In this document: piece after piece, positions 11,404-20,808 of the stretch
Layout of the letters: each line of letters opens with the position of its first letter
Numbering within the stretch: the first letter of the stretch is position 1
Source: Lucinisca nassula
Lineage: Eukaryota; Mollusca; Bivalvia; Lucinida; Lucinidae
NCBI GenBank assembly: GCA_963580285.1
Contig: OY757017.1
Location: 115,035,527-115,099,526 of the forward strand
Direction of reading: 5' to 3'
DNA: 64,000 nt
Translations under genes and position numbers: made by a program
The notes under the pieces: generated by a model
Seen by the model: the letters and a program-made list of their open reading frames with translations, nothing else
Databases searched by the model: none
Told to the model about the DNA's origin: nothing

Positions 11404-11630
11404 GGCCTCCATGGCCTAGTGGTTAAGAGCGCTGACTCTTGATCATTAGGTCTCTCACCGCTGTGGTTTGAGCCTCGCTTGGGTTACATGTGAGATGCCA
11501 AGTTCTGCAACGGAAGGTCGGGTGGTTTTTCTCTAGGTACCCCCGTTTTCGCCCACCTCTGATTAACGATTGACTCGATATAAGTGAAATAATCTTGAAA
11601 GGGACGTAAAACCTAAACAAACAAAAAAAA
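11404..11630 (+). mobile_element. SINE-B, tRNA-derived
   Basis: The head is tRNA-like with an A box (TGGCCTAGTGG, 11412-11422) and a B box (GGTTTGAGCCT, 11465-11475). The body is unrelated to tRNA, and the tail is GGGACGTAAAACCTAAACAA plus A-rich bases. Other copies are at 56386 (minus) and 58372 (plus). It is not a tRNA gene, since the acceptor stem does not close and the copies carry tails and target duplications. Confidence 0.88.
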
Positions 11631-11666
11631 ACCTACCATATTCTAGTTCTGATGTAACTGTGGTGT

Positions 11667-11830
11667 TACCAGCTTTGATGGCTCAGTGGTGGAGTGTCCG
11701 CTTTGGGATAAGGTTGTAGGTTGTCGATCCCCGGCTATGTCATGCAGTTGATGTTACTTGTTTCTGATAGATATCAGAATCAGATATCTTTCAGATATGT
11801 TAAGTTAAATAAAGTTTTTATCCTTATCCC
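11667..11830 (+). mobile_element. SINE-E, tRNA-derived
   Basis: The head has an A-box-like TGGCTCAGTGG and a B-box-like GTTGTCGATCCC (to about 11732), followed by a short body ending TTAAATAAAGTTTTTATCC. Only one copy is seen here and no target duplication was resolved. Confidence 0.6.
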
Positions 11831-12285
11831 TGTTTATGAGCTACTATGCTTTGTTATTACAGCATCAGTTTCGTGGAATTATTTAGTTGCATAGACTCGT
11901 GTATGCTATGCTGTGCTCGCTCTTAGGCTAAGCCTATTTACATATTATTAAAACGTAGTAGATCTAGATCTGCTTTTCTTAATATTACTGTTTTCGAGGT
12001 CGGTTACTAATTAGGGAGAGGCACTGCGACTCCAGGTTCGTACGCAGAAAAGATGTAGCTGGGGTGAAATTTCAGATATTTTGCAGAGTGGAAGCGGGTC
12101 TATCTATCTATCTTCATACACTGAGTCGGTCAAACTTGGCCATTACCTCAGTTGGGTGGTGCGCTAAATTTAGAATTTAGCCAAAAAAAAAAAAAAAACA
12201 CACACACACCCACTGGATGAGTTCTTAAAACTATTTAGAATCTGCTTTCAGAGGTGTACTAAAACGCACACCTCTGGATCCCAAT
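11831..12285. other. Non-coding stretch with TCTA-linked repeat
   Basis: No gene. Bases 12102-12182 (TCTATCTATC then CTTCATACACTGAGTCGGTC, ending in the palindromic CTAAATTTAGAATTTAG) recur inverted at about 45820-45915. An A/CA-rich run follows at 12182-12208. Confidence 0.6.
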
Positions 12286-12603
12286 CTACACCACGCGGGC
12301 TTTGAACTCCTCTGCAGTTTTGGCATTTACCACAGGGGAGGGAAGACTATTCCAAAAAAAATTTTTGAATAGTTCTAGGGAAGAAAGAATTCTTAAGGGC
12401 ATCACTATAGGCCTGGTACCTACGATATTGACTGTTGTTTACTTTTGATGCCCTTGTTTGAGTTGAAGTAGTCACAGGGGTCAAGTATTTATCTTTATTA
12501 AGAGACACTGTGTCAGAGTGTATCTTATAAAAGAAGGGTCTTAAGAAGTTAAGGGTGTAAAGTTGATCTCTGGTGAAAAACTGCATGTGTGCATCAATAT
12601 ACT
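12286..12603 (-). pseudogene. LINE C-terminal tail
   Basis: Minus-strand reading contains LNKDKYLTPVTTSTQTRAS, then NSFFPRTI and, after a frameshift in an A/T run near 12355, NSLPSPVVNAKTAEEFKARV to a stop at 12286-12288. This is the characteristic end of Jockey/CR1-like reverse transcriptase polyproteins (SFFPRTIPLWNSLP). It is a 5'-truncated, frameshifted remnant unrelated to the LINE at 7887-11012. Confidence 0.8.
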
Positions 12604-12780
12604 TACAACTAGAATACATATTAAACGCAAATGGCAGTTAGCATTACTTCCTCTTCTCTGAGTACTGAGTACACTCTCTAACGTTACACTGTGCAAAGCA
12701 ACATTCCAAACTTGCTCTTTCATTGTTGACGAAATCAAATGACGTCATATTCACCTCTGGTATAAAGCGCCGTTTCTACA

Positions 12781-13430
12781 TTTTTATGCCCTCAACTTCG
12801 AAGAAAGGTGTGGGGGCATGTTGCTTTTGCTTTGTTCGTCCGTCCGTTAATCCGTCCGTCATACTTTTTGTGCATATCATAATTTTTAATCCGTGGATGC
12901 TAGGTTTTTTGAAATTTCATATGGAATCCTTGACCCATATTTTTTCTCACCAGGGTATGCCCTTCTCCGACTGAGTTATGCAGGCCCGTACGCAGACTTT
13001 GAAAGTGTGTGTGTTTGTGTGTGTGTGTGTGTGGTGTGTGGGTGGGGGGGGGGGGGGGCAGCTATTTTGCAGAGGGAGAGGCGAATCTTAAGAAAATCTT
13101 GATTTCGGATCCAAAGTTGGGGGGTGTAAACTTAATTTCTGGTGAAAAACTGCATGAATTTGAGATAATTTTCCAAAAATGGGAGGGGGTGGGGTGCGGA
13201 CCTGTTATGCCCCTTGCATCGAAAGCTTGTAAGCAAAAATAGGCCTATCTCAAAACTATTTAAGGTATTACATTGAAACCTGACAGGCGATGGATGAATT
13301 ACCTTCAGATGAAAATCCTTTTTTTTTTTTCTTGAGTTATGGCCCTTTGAAAATTTGGGCATTTTAACTTTGTAAAAAAAAATGATTTTTACGCCCCCGG
13401 AAGCAAATATTCTGGGGCATATAGTTTTTG
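12781..13430. mobile_element. Array-type repeat element with GTCC microsatellite
   Basis: It begins TTTTATGCCCTCAACTTCG, has a (GTCC)n-like stretch near 12836-12865, and ends CGCCCCCGGAAGCAAATA near 13390-13425. GGGGCAT motifs at both ends are inverted. The layout resembles the pearl-like elements elsewhere in the window. It includes a GT-rich run and a G-run at about 13005-13050. Boundaries are approximate. Confidence 0.45.
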
Positions 13431-13768
13431 GTCACATGACCTTTCCAGCGGTACATCGTTTTATAGCTTGCGACCTTGACCTTGCCATTTGCCCTCTTTT
13501 CTAAAAACTTTCACATTGGCCATAACTTTTGATTGGTTACAGGTAGGGCTTTCATATTTCATATGCGCATTCCATGTCACAATCCCTTTCCAGTGGCACC
13601 ATAATTTCTGACCTTGTGAACTTGACCTTGACATTTGACCTGCTTTTTAAAGACTTTAACATTGGCCATAACTTTCGATTGGTAAGTGATAGGGCTTTCA
13701 TATTTCACGTGTGCATTTCATGTGACAAGGCCTTTCTAGTGATACGATAATTTTTACCGTGTTACTTC
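13431..13768. repeat. Left part of ~142-bp tandem array
   Basis: Degenerate units contain GATAGGGCTTTCATATTTCA, CCATAATTTTTGACC and GACCTTGACCTTGAC. The same units continue at 15039-16290 after the insertion at 13769-15038. Confidence 0.75.
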
Positions 13769-15038
13769 CATGCCATGCCATTCTCATTCCACATTCTCTG
13801 TTCAGCTCTCGAACAGTCAACATCGCTCTGATCATGTCTGTCTGTATGAAAGAGTATCGTCTTCCTGAGCCACTTGTGGCTTTTTTGAAGTCCTGTCGAC
13901 TTCATGGGGTGCCTGAGGTAAAAACAGGCCTCCATCATCAGTTTGTGACAGTGAGCCTTCGCTGGGATCTGAGCACTCCAGCTCCGAACAGACCCATGAA
14001 GGTAGCCAGACCACAGCAGCCAACCAAGGAGAGACCGCTTCAAGAAACAGCACCACCAGCAACAGTGACCATAGAGATCTCTCCAGAAGCCACCGTTACA
14101 AGACCGACGACAACCAGCGCCGAACCAGCGCCCTCGCCGACACTGCAGCGACCAACACCTTCGCCTGCACCAGCGCCTTCCTCGCCAGAGCCGTCCCAGC
14201 CAACACCGTCTGAGCCACCGAAGAAGTAGCGCCGCAAGACTTCGCCGCCCAAGCCAGCCTACCAGCCACTCGCGCCGGACATGGATTTCGTGACGATCGA
14301 CCAGCATTTCCGGGTACAGGACCACTACGACTGCCAAGCTGTCCGCCGCTATGATGATCATGACATCTACCTGCTTAGCAGGAAGCCTACGGGTCGAACC
14401 TACCCGTACGCGACAGAGTGCTATGCCTTCCAACATCGGTAGAATGGCAATCTGTACGTATCAAGGTCATCGGACGAGGGGGACGACGAGTTCGTCCCCG
14501 GAGCTTGGCGGTTCTACAAGCAGCACTTCTGCATGGCTAAGCCGGTAGGAGATGCTGAGGGCTTGTACCAACGCCTGGATCGTTACGCGCTCATCCTGCC
14601 TGCTGGTTGGGAATAAGACTTGCGACCAGTCTTCTTCCTGGACCGTTAGCCGTGCGTTTTCCTGAATGGAAACCTGCATAGGCATGCCTCATTGGCAGCC
14701 TAAGTCCGATGGCCAAAATCGCGCGGCCCCAAGAGAGAGCACCGTTGACCTACTTTCCGCTCTCGAGCACAGTAGAGAAATCGCGATTTGCAGCCGAATT
14801 GGCACTGATTACTCTACATTTTTGGCTCATTTTAGACCGGCCTTCAAAATTTCTAAAACTGGCAATGCTTCATTTTCCTTGGCAGGGCACAGGCAGACCA
14901 ACGCGATTGACTCTTGTTGGATAAACTGCCGCGATTTGCAGCCCAGAAGCACAAAACTTACGTCTCGCTGTGGAGCTATGGAGTTCAGTCCGCTCGACCT
15001 TGGCAGACGTAAAATGCCTCAACTTGAACGAACAAAGA
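13769..15038 (+). mobile_element. GC-rich 1,270-bp insertion with 13-bp target duplication
   Basis: ACCGTGTTACTTC occurs at 13756-13768 and again at 15039-15051. Joining the flanks recreates a normal unit of the surrounding tandem array, so the intervening DNA is an insertion. Its composition is far more GC-rich than its surroundings. It carries one long open frame with two TAG codons and no poly(A), LTR or inverted ends. A 13-bp duplication fits target-primed retroposition better than most cut-and-paste families. The source is not recognised. Confidence 0.75.
13834..14616 (+). pseudogene. Unrecognised protein frame with two in-frame TAG codons
   Basis: From ATG 13834 the frame runs about 260 codons to TAA at 14614-14616, interrupted only by TAG at 14227-14229 and TAG at 14440-14442. 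The N-terminal ~65 residues look globular. About residues 65-130 are a Pro/Thr/Ser/Ala-rich linker. The C-terminal half is acidic and aromatic (DQHFRVQDHYDCQAVRRYDD, later GAWRFYKQHFCMAKPVGD). No family is recognised. The opposite strand is also open over 13762-14436, but its Trp/Arg/Cys-rich product looks like an antisense shadow. Both stops could be CAG-to-TAG changes in a dead copy. Confidence 0.45.
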
Positions 15039-16290
15039 ACCGTGTTACTTCGACCTTGACCTACTTTTTAAAACTTTAAAATCAGCCATACATTTGATTG
15101 ATTAGTGTTAGGGCTTTCATATTTCATATGAGCTATCAGGAATCATCAATGTTTCACAAACACATCTTATTTTCTCCTAATAATGAACCTTTGAAAATTT
15201 AGGTATTTTAACTTTGTAAGCAAGATATCCCAAAATATGATTAAGCTATAGTCTTGAAACGCGACAGGCTGATAGGGAATGATTGGAAGATGACCTGATT
15301 AACTCAAATACTTTTTGACTGTTTATATGTCTGCAAAAACCTTAATATTGAGCATAACTTTTAAAATGATAACCGATGTGGCTTTCATATTTCACCTGTG
15401 CCTTCCTTGTCACATGACTTTTCCAGTGATACAATAATTTTTGACCGCGTGACCTTGACCTTGACGTTTGATCTTTTTTTCTTTTAAACTTTAAATTTGG
15501 CCATAATTTTTTATGGGTAAGTGTTAGAGTTTTCATATTTAATATGTGTATTCCCTGTCACAAGACCAGTGGTACCGTAATTTTTGGACTTTTGACCTTG
15601 ACCATGACGTTTAACCTACTTTTTTTTGCACTGGCCAAAACTTTCGATTGTTAAATGATAGGAACATCGCCCATAACTTTTGATCGTTTAGTGATAGGGC
15701 TTTCATATTGCACATGTGCAGTCCATGTGACAAGTACTTTCCAGCACCATAATTTCTGACCTTGTGACCCTGACCTTGACGTTTGACCTACATTTTAAAA
15801 CAATCTATTGGTCATAACTTTCGACTGGTAAGTGATAGGGCTTTCATACTTCACTTGTGCATTCTTTGTAACAAAACCTTTCCGGTGATACCATAAGTTT
15901 TGAACTCGTGACCTTGATCTTGACGTTTGACCTATTTTAAAGACCTAACATTGGTCATCACTTTCGATTGGTAAGCGATAGGTCTTTCATATTTCACACG
16001 TGCTTTCCTTGTGACAAGACCCTTCCCGTGGTACCATAAGTTTGGGTCGTAAGACCTTGACCTTGAAGTTTGACCTACGTTTTAAAAACTGTAACATTGG
16101 CCATAACTTCTGATTGGTAAGTGATTGGGCTTTCAGATTTTACATAAGCAATCCTTGCCACGGAGGCTGAGATTTTTCCAGTGATGCCATAATTTTTTAC
16201 CTTGTTACCTTAATCTACTTTTTAAAAACTTGAACATCAGCCATGCCTTTTGATTGGTAAGTGATAGGGCTTTCGCTGGCGGGCACATCA
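15039..16290. repeat. Right part of ~142-bp tandem array
   Basis: Successive GGGCTTTCAT motifs at about 15696, 15838, 15980, 16127 and 16267 give a period of 140-147 bases. Units carry GACCTTGACCTTGACGTTTG and GGCCATAACTTTTGATTGG. Older units to the left are more diverged. This is non-coding satellite-like DNA. Confidence 0.85.
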
Positions 16291-16320
16291 GTGTTTCACA
16301 AACACAACTTGTTTATTTAG

Positions 16321-16628
16321 GGCCCCGCCCGTCGGGGCTGGAAGAAATAGATGGGCTGCATGATGCTTCCACGCAGAGCTGAATCCGACTCGCACAAGAG
16401 TACTGGAAAACCGCTTAGAGGATCTAAGCCTGCCCAGGCAAAGCGGTGCGAGTGTCGGACCGTCCATGTTTATAAAACCTATTGGCTTCATTGGGCGGCA
16501 GGGCTTGAGATATCATTTCATCTCAATGTCGGGTAAAAGTCCCACAAAATAGGAAGCAACGTCTCCAAAATGACCTTTACAGTGTTGACGGGGACGTTAA
16601 ACCTCAAATAAAACAAACAAACAAAACG
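16321..16628 (+). mobile_element. SINE-A copy with 11-bp target duplication
   Basis: Full-length plus copy from GGCCCCGCCCGTCGGGGC to a (CAAA)n tail. TGTTTATTTAG flanks it at 16310-16320 and 16629-16639, which shows retroposition. Confidence 0.95.
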
Positions 16629-16639
16629 TGTTTATTTAG

Positions 16640-17074
16640 TAATTTATTTGAAAGATTGGAGTGGCCTAAATGGCTTGCAGCTGTGGACTTTATATTATTA
16701 TACGGGCGGGTGGTTGGGTGAGGCAAAGGTGACGTGTATCTTGCATCACTGGGGCGTCCATCTGATGTTGGCTTACTGTTGGACAAGGCTTGCTGTCCTT
16801 GCAGCAGGTAAGGGTAGAGTGGGGCTGTTGTTATTTCTTCTGTTTCTACACTTCCATTCATTTTTGCTCTTTTTCCACTTTCATCTCCTCTACTATCTCT
16901 TTTATCCCTTTTCTCCCTTTCTCAGGGAGACGACACAAAATGACCCACAAGGTTTGATGTATCATTAAACAAAAAACAATCAATCAATCATTGTTATACG
17001 GACAAAAATTAATAAATAAATACATAAATTTACTGTCGTAAGTTTTTACGGTAAAGACTGTAGAATTTTATCAT
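16640..17074. other. Repeat-like stretch ending in (CAAT)n
   Basis: No gene. A segment ending GATGTATCATTAAAC followed by CAATCAATCAATCA at about 16945-16990 looks like the 3' end of a retroposon of another family. A pyrimidine-rich run lies at 16828-16920. Confidence 0.4.
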
Positions 17075-17303
17075 TTAACCCTTTTTGTACCAAGTGGAAT
17101 CTTCCTCCTCATATATAGCAGGAGTCCATTTCAAAATTTAGGGGTATCAGGTTGTGTTTTCTTCAAAATTGATTAGGAAAATGGCTGAAGTTTAAGCAAA
17201 CAGTGGATGCCCCGATTGGACGCCGCGTTCTGCGGCGTCTGATCTGGGCCTGCACTGTTTGCCAGGGTACCCGTTTTGGGGTTTCTGGTACTAAATGGGT
17301 TAA
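17075..17303. mobile_element. M3-family MITE copy
   Basis: TTAACCCTTTTTGTACC at the left and GGTACTAAATGGGTTAA at the right, TTAA on both sides. It contains the internal GATTGGACGCCGCGTTCTGC and TCTGATCTGGGCCTGC segments of the family. Confidence 0.85.
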
Positions 17304-17924
17304 TCAACACATGTCATGGAAAAATGCGTATGTCTGATTTCCAACGGCGTTGTCGGTTAACACGCGTAATATTTGGCGGCAACGTCATTTGCGTTTTATT
17401 GACGTTAAAGTGATTTTCTTTTATCGGTTCCTTGACAATGTACCAGTTAAATGGTTCTCACTTGATTTTCCGCGTTTCCAATCTCCACTAGAAAACTTGC
17501 ATACAAAAATGTGCGGGATATAACGTCCTGTGCGAATCGTCCCGGTTTTGAGACCAGTTTGTGGCGAAACGACCCTGATGTCCGCGGTAGTCACGGGTAG
17601 TTACCACTGGCGCGGCTTTATATTCATCCGCAACGTCTTCGATATTTTAAATTATAGACAACAGGTAAACACAACAGCTGTAAAGAAATAGAGTAAAATT
17701 GCAGAGTAAGTTAAACAACAATGGTGAGCCGCTTTTGCGTGGCAACAACACAAGAAATAAGAATATCTGCATAGAATTCCAAAATATCCTAACAGATTAA
17801 AGATATAAAATGTATGTTCTTCCAATTGCTTTTGCTATAATCTTGTTCCAAGGAGAGTACATACCATCGGACACACGACGCTTAAACAACATTGCCACAC
17901 CTTCAATGCAACGTAATGACATTG
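17304..17924. other. Non-coding stretch
   Basis: No gene, SINE or MITE is recognised. It has a higher CpG content than the neighbouring repeats, so it may be relatively unique sequence. Confidence 0.4.
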
Positions 17925-17929
17925 TATCG

Positions 17930-18090
17930 ATGCTGATACCATGTTGCCTAGGCACTGTCCCACCTGGCACATTACGCAAATTGTGACTTAATATCAACGT
18001 CGCCACAACGTCATGATGTTTATGCAACGCCACAGCATGACGTTGCACCGACGTTGATTTAACGTTGCTATAGCGACCTGTGCCTGTTGT
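17930..18090. mobile_element. M7-family MITE, diverged
   Basis: Contains CAACGTCATGATG, GACGTTGCACCGACGTTG and GACCTGTGCCTG. These match the copy at 43091-43240, whose ends are inverted AGCAGGCACATG. Short internal AACGTCA/TGACGTT palindromes are typical of the family. Confidence 0.6.
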
Positions 18091-18279
18091 GGTATGTCTG
18101 CTGAGTATCACCCGTTGTTTCTTTACTATTGCATGTCAAAGGAAAGAAGTGTATATTATATATACATGCCTCATATTTTTCAGGCATTTGCACGATTTCA
18201 GGCTTTTAGAGGTTGATTTTTTTTCTTGATTTCAGGCGTTTTAAATTTGTGATTTTTCCTCCTTTATTCTGTTTAAAAT

Positions 18280-18500
18280 GACTGATTCTGCCGAATTAAT
18301 TTATTTAACCACGCCCATTTCTGACTATCAGCCAAGCAAATTACTTGATACGATACAATCAGTCAGCTCACAAACTGCATTACAGTGTAGATCCTTGTCA
18401 GATGGGTTCTACAGAAGCCATCTGCATTACAGTGTAGATTCAGAAGCCATCTAATCTGGATCAACACTGTTTGCAACGGTAATGGTTTTCATGTGGAGGA
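18280..18500. mobile_element. M4-family MITE, diverged
   Basis: Shares ATTTAACCACGCCCATTTCT, ATCAGCCAAGCAAATTACTT and paired CAGTGTAGAT / CAACACTGTTTGC hairpin arms with the copies at 51302, 52177 and 52573. Contains an internal duplication of GCATTACAGTGTAGAT. Confidence 0.65.
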
Positions 18501-18574
18501 GGTTTAAGGTTAAATAGAAGTGTAGGTAATGATCAGGAATCGAAACAATTAACCCACAGTTCCCATCAGAGACA

Positions 18575-18879
18575 TCGGCCCCCGCCCATCAGGGCTTGGA
18601 GAAATAGATGGGCTGCATGATGCTTCCACACAGAGCTGAAACCGACCGCACCCGAGTACTGGTAAAACGTTTAGAAGATTTAAGTCTGCCCAGGAAAATT
18701 TGTGTGATGCGAGTTGGACCGTGCATGCACATAAACCCTATTGGTTTCATTGGGCGACAGGGCATGAGATGTCATTTCATCTCAATGTCGGGTAAAAGTC
18801 CCACAAAATTGGAAGCAACGTCTCCAAAATGACCTAAATAGTGTTGACGGGGACGTTAGACATCAAATCAACCAACCAA
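18575..18879 (+). mobile_element. SINE-A copy with 12-bp target duplication
   Basis: Plus-oriented full-length copy. CCATCAGAGACA is repeated at 18563-18574 and 18880-18891. The tail reads (CCAA)n instead of (CAAA)n. Confidence 0.95.
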
Positions 18880-18891
18880 CCATCAGAGACA

Positions 18892-19454
18892 AAAAGGGAA
18901 ATAAACACAAACACGAAATAACTAGACCCTAATGGAAACATCAATAGCGGAAAGCCAAAAGGACAGAATGGCCAATTGGCTATCCAAAACAACAACAATA
19001 TATTATATAAGCGATACACAAAGACAAACCATAACAAAAATAAACCGCTACAGAAGAACCGCCCCCGAACGGCCAGCGAAACGAATTTTTAAAAATCGAT
19101 TTAACGCGGCCGCAATCCTCGCCCTACAAATAGATCGTTCAGTCCGCATGAAGTCCTCCTAACTCAAGTTTACAAAATCGGGCATTTCAGGCATGGAAGA
19201 GCTAGGTCATTATAAAGCCTGATATAGCACTTATGAATAAATTAACAGAAAGGCATTATGACAGCTCAAACGTATGATTTTTTCCAGTTTTGTGAACTAT
19301 GAGATATGTGTGGTACAAAACTCTATTCTTTCCACTCAGCCTGCGACTGTGCAAACCATCAGCAATTAAACATAGTCCTCCACTTATCACTGGTCATATA
19401 CCAGTTGGCCTATGAAATATTCTTAGCCTTCCAAAGACTTACAAGATTGCGTAT
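18892..19454. other. Non-coding stretch
   Basis: No gene or known repeat is recognised. It is AT-rich with short unrelated open frames only. Confidence 0.4.
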
Positions 19455-19612
19455 GTTTTTATGTTTTACGCTCCTGTCAACACTATTTATGTCATTTTGG
19501 AGACGTTGCTTCCAATTTTGTGGGACGTTTAACTGACCTGTATATATTGAGATGAAATGACATCTCAAGTCCCTCTACCCGAGCAAACCAATATGGTTTA
19601 TGCGGCGGCCGT
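19455..19612 (-). mobile_element. SINE-A, 5'-truncated copy
   Basis: Contains only the 3' half of SINE-A in minus orientation (TTTTACGCTCCTGTCAACAC, GTCATTTTGGAGACGTTGC, GAGATGAAATGACATCTCAA). Truncation at the 5' end is usual for retroposed copies. Confidence 0.75.
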
Positions 19613-19699
19613 AAAGTCTCCTTGTCCTTCATCGTAGTATAGTGTATATTGTCTTGTCCTTTGGGATCTATTTTAAAAATATATATAGAGGATCTTACA

Positions 19700-19990
19700 T
19701 GAGTGTTCATGTATTATTGAAGTTATTAAACGAGTTGAGGAAAAGGGATAAAATGCGAGGCTCTGCCGAGCATTTTATCCCTTTTCCTCGACGAGTTTAA
19801 TAAATTCAATAATACATGAGCACGAATGCAAGATTCTATTTATCATGTGACATTTAAAATGTTTTTTATTCACTATTTTGTTACAAAAGCATCAATATTC
19901 CGCCATTAGTAAACGCAACGTCGTTAAGGACGCCGTACATGTAACGTAACGGGACGTATCTAGCTAATTAGCACATTTAATCCACTAGTG
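19700..19990. mobile_element. M9-family foldback element
   Basis: A strong hairpin lies at about 19718-19830: GTTCATGTATTATTGAA... GAGGAAAAGGGATAAAATGC against GCATTTTATCCCTTTTCCTC... TTCAATAATACATGA. The right part holds AATGCAAGATTCTATTTATC and TAATCCACTAGTGGATTA. The inverted second copy lies at 55475-55780. Confidence 0.8.
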
Positions 19991-20172
19991 GATTATCAAA
20001 AATATTACATGGCGTTATTACACTCTGAGACGCGACGTCATGTGATAAATGAGGATCACTGATGAAGTCTAATGGACCGAAACTAGCTAGTCTGGCCCAG
20101 AAATACTTGCACGTTCTAGACTGTGGTGTGTACTCCTTGCTTCCAAATGATAACCTTTTCATAGAAATATTA

Positions 20173-20344
20173 CAGAAGCCCCCGTGGTGTAGTGGTTACG
20201 CTACTCGCCTTGTAAACCAGGGGTCGCAGGATCGATCCCGGACTTCTCCAGACTTTCGGGTGAGTCTTTTAATCCGAGGTACCGTCTCCGTATGCCCTTA
20301 GCTATTGGTGGGACGTAAAACTCAAACATTCACTCACTCATGGA
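20173..20344 (+). mobile_element. SINE-C, tRNA-derived
   Basis: The head resembles a tRNA: A box TGGTGTAGTGGTTA, TTGTAAACC in the anticodon region, B box GGATCGATCCC. The short body ends GGTGGGACGTAAAACTCAAA and (CACT)n. AAATATTA at 20165-20172 and 20345-20352 may be the target duplication. Confidence 0.8.
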
Positions 20345-20364
20345 AAATATTATGTGGGGACTGT

Positions 20365-20500
20365 CCGCCTCGCATCCCTTGGCCTATAGGCAGACTCAAC
20401 CCTAAACGATTTACCAATACTTGCGTGTGGTCGGTTTCAGCTCTGCGTGGAAGCCCAATCTATTTCTCCAAGTCCCGATAAGCGATAGACCCTTATAAGA
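20365..20500 (-). mobile_element. SINE-A fragment
   Basis: Matches the 5' half of SINE-A in minus orientation (GATTTACCAATACTTGCGTG, GGTCGGTTTCAGCTCTGCGT, ATTTCTCCAAGTCCCGAT). The 3' half is absent. Confidence 0.7.
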
Positions 20501-20660
20501 TTTGAAAGTATCCTTTGTGTTGTCAGCAAAATAGTTATATGTCAGGACACCCAATGTCTGGCAAAAGTTTCGCATTGCTCAGCCATTGTGTTCTATTTAA
20601 ATATTTAATGGGGCAAGCAATGCTTCAACATTTCCTACACTTAATAGCTAGGTCCTCATT

Positions 20661-20785
20661 GCTTAACCCAGTGTATACGGGAAACCGCTAATAGGGTACT
20701 TTGGTAAATAGTGCAGGCCCAGATCAGACGCCGCAGAACGCGGCGTCTGATCAGGGCCTGCACTATTTGCTAACATAATTTTCCG
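20661..20785. mobile_element. M3-family MITE fragment
   Basis: Begins TTAACCCAGTGTATACGGGA and includes an excellent hairpin, GTGCAGGCCCAGATCAGACG... against CGTCTGATCAGGGCCTGCAC. The right end is missing. Confidence 0.7.
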
Positions 20786-20808
20786 TCAAATAAAGATTAC
20801 AAACGTAA

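Noticed and set aside
11404..11475. Possible tRNA gene
   Set aside because: Has A and B boxes but no closed acceptor stem, and is followed by a SINE body and tail; sibling copies show target duplications.
13762..14436. 224-codon open frame on the minus strand
   Set aside because: Trp/Arg/Cys-rich product opposite a Pro/Thr-coding stretch; best seen as antisense of the GC-rich plus frame.
16648..16968. 106-codon frame
   Set aside because: Ends in a Phe/Leu run from a pyrimidine tract and overlaps a retroposon-like tail.
17797..18111. 104-codon minus-strand frame
   Set aside because: Most of it overlaps the M7 MITE copy, so coding is unlikely.
20173..20240. Possible tRNA-Thr-like gene
   Set aside because: It is the head of SINE-C with a retroposon tail and probable target duplication.
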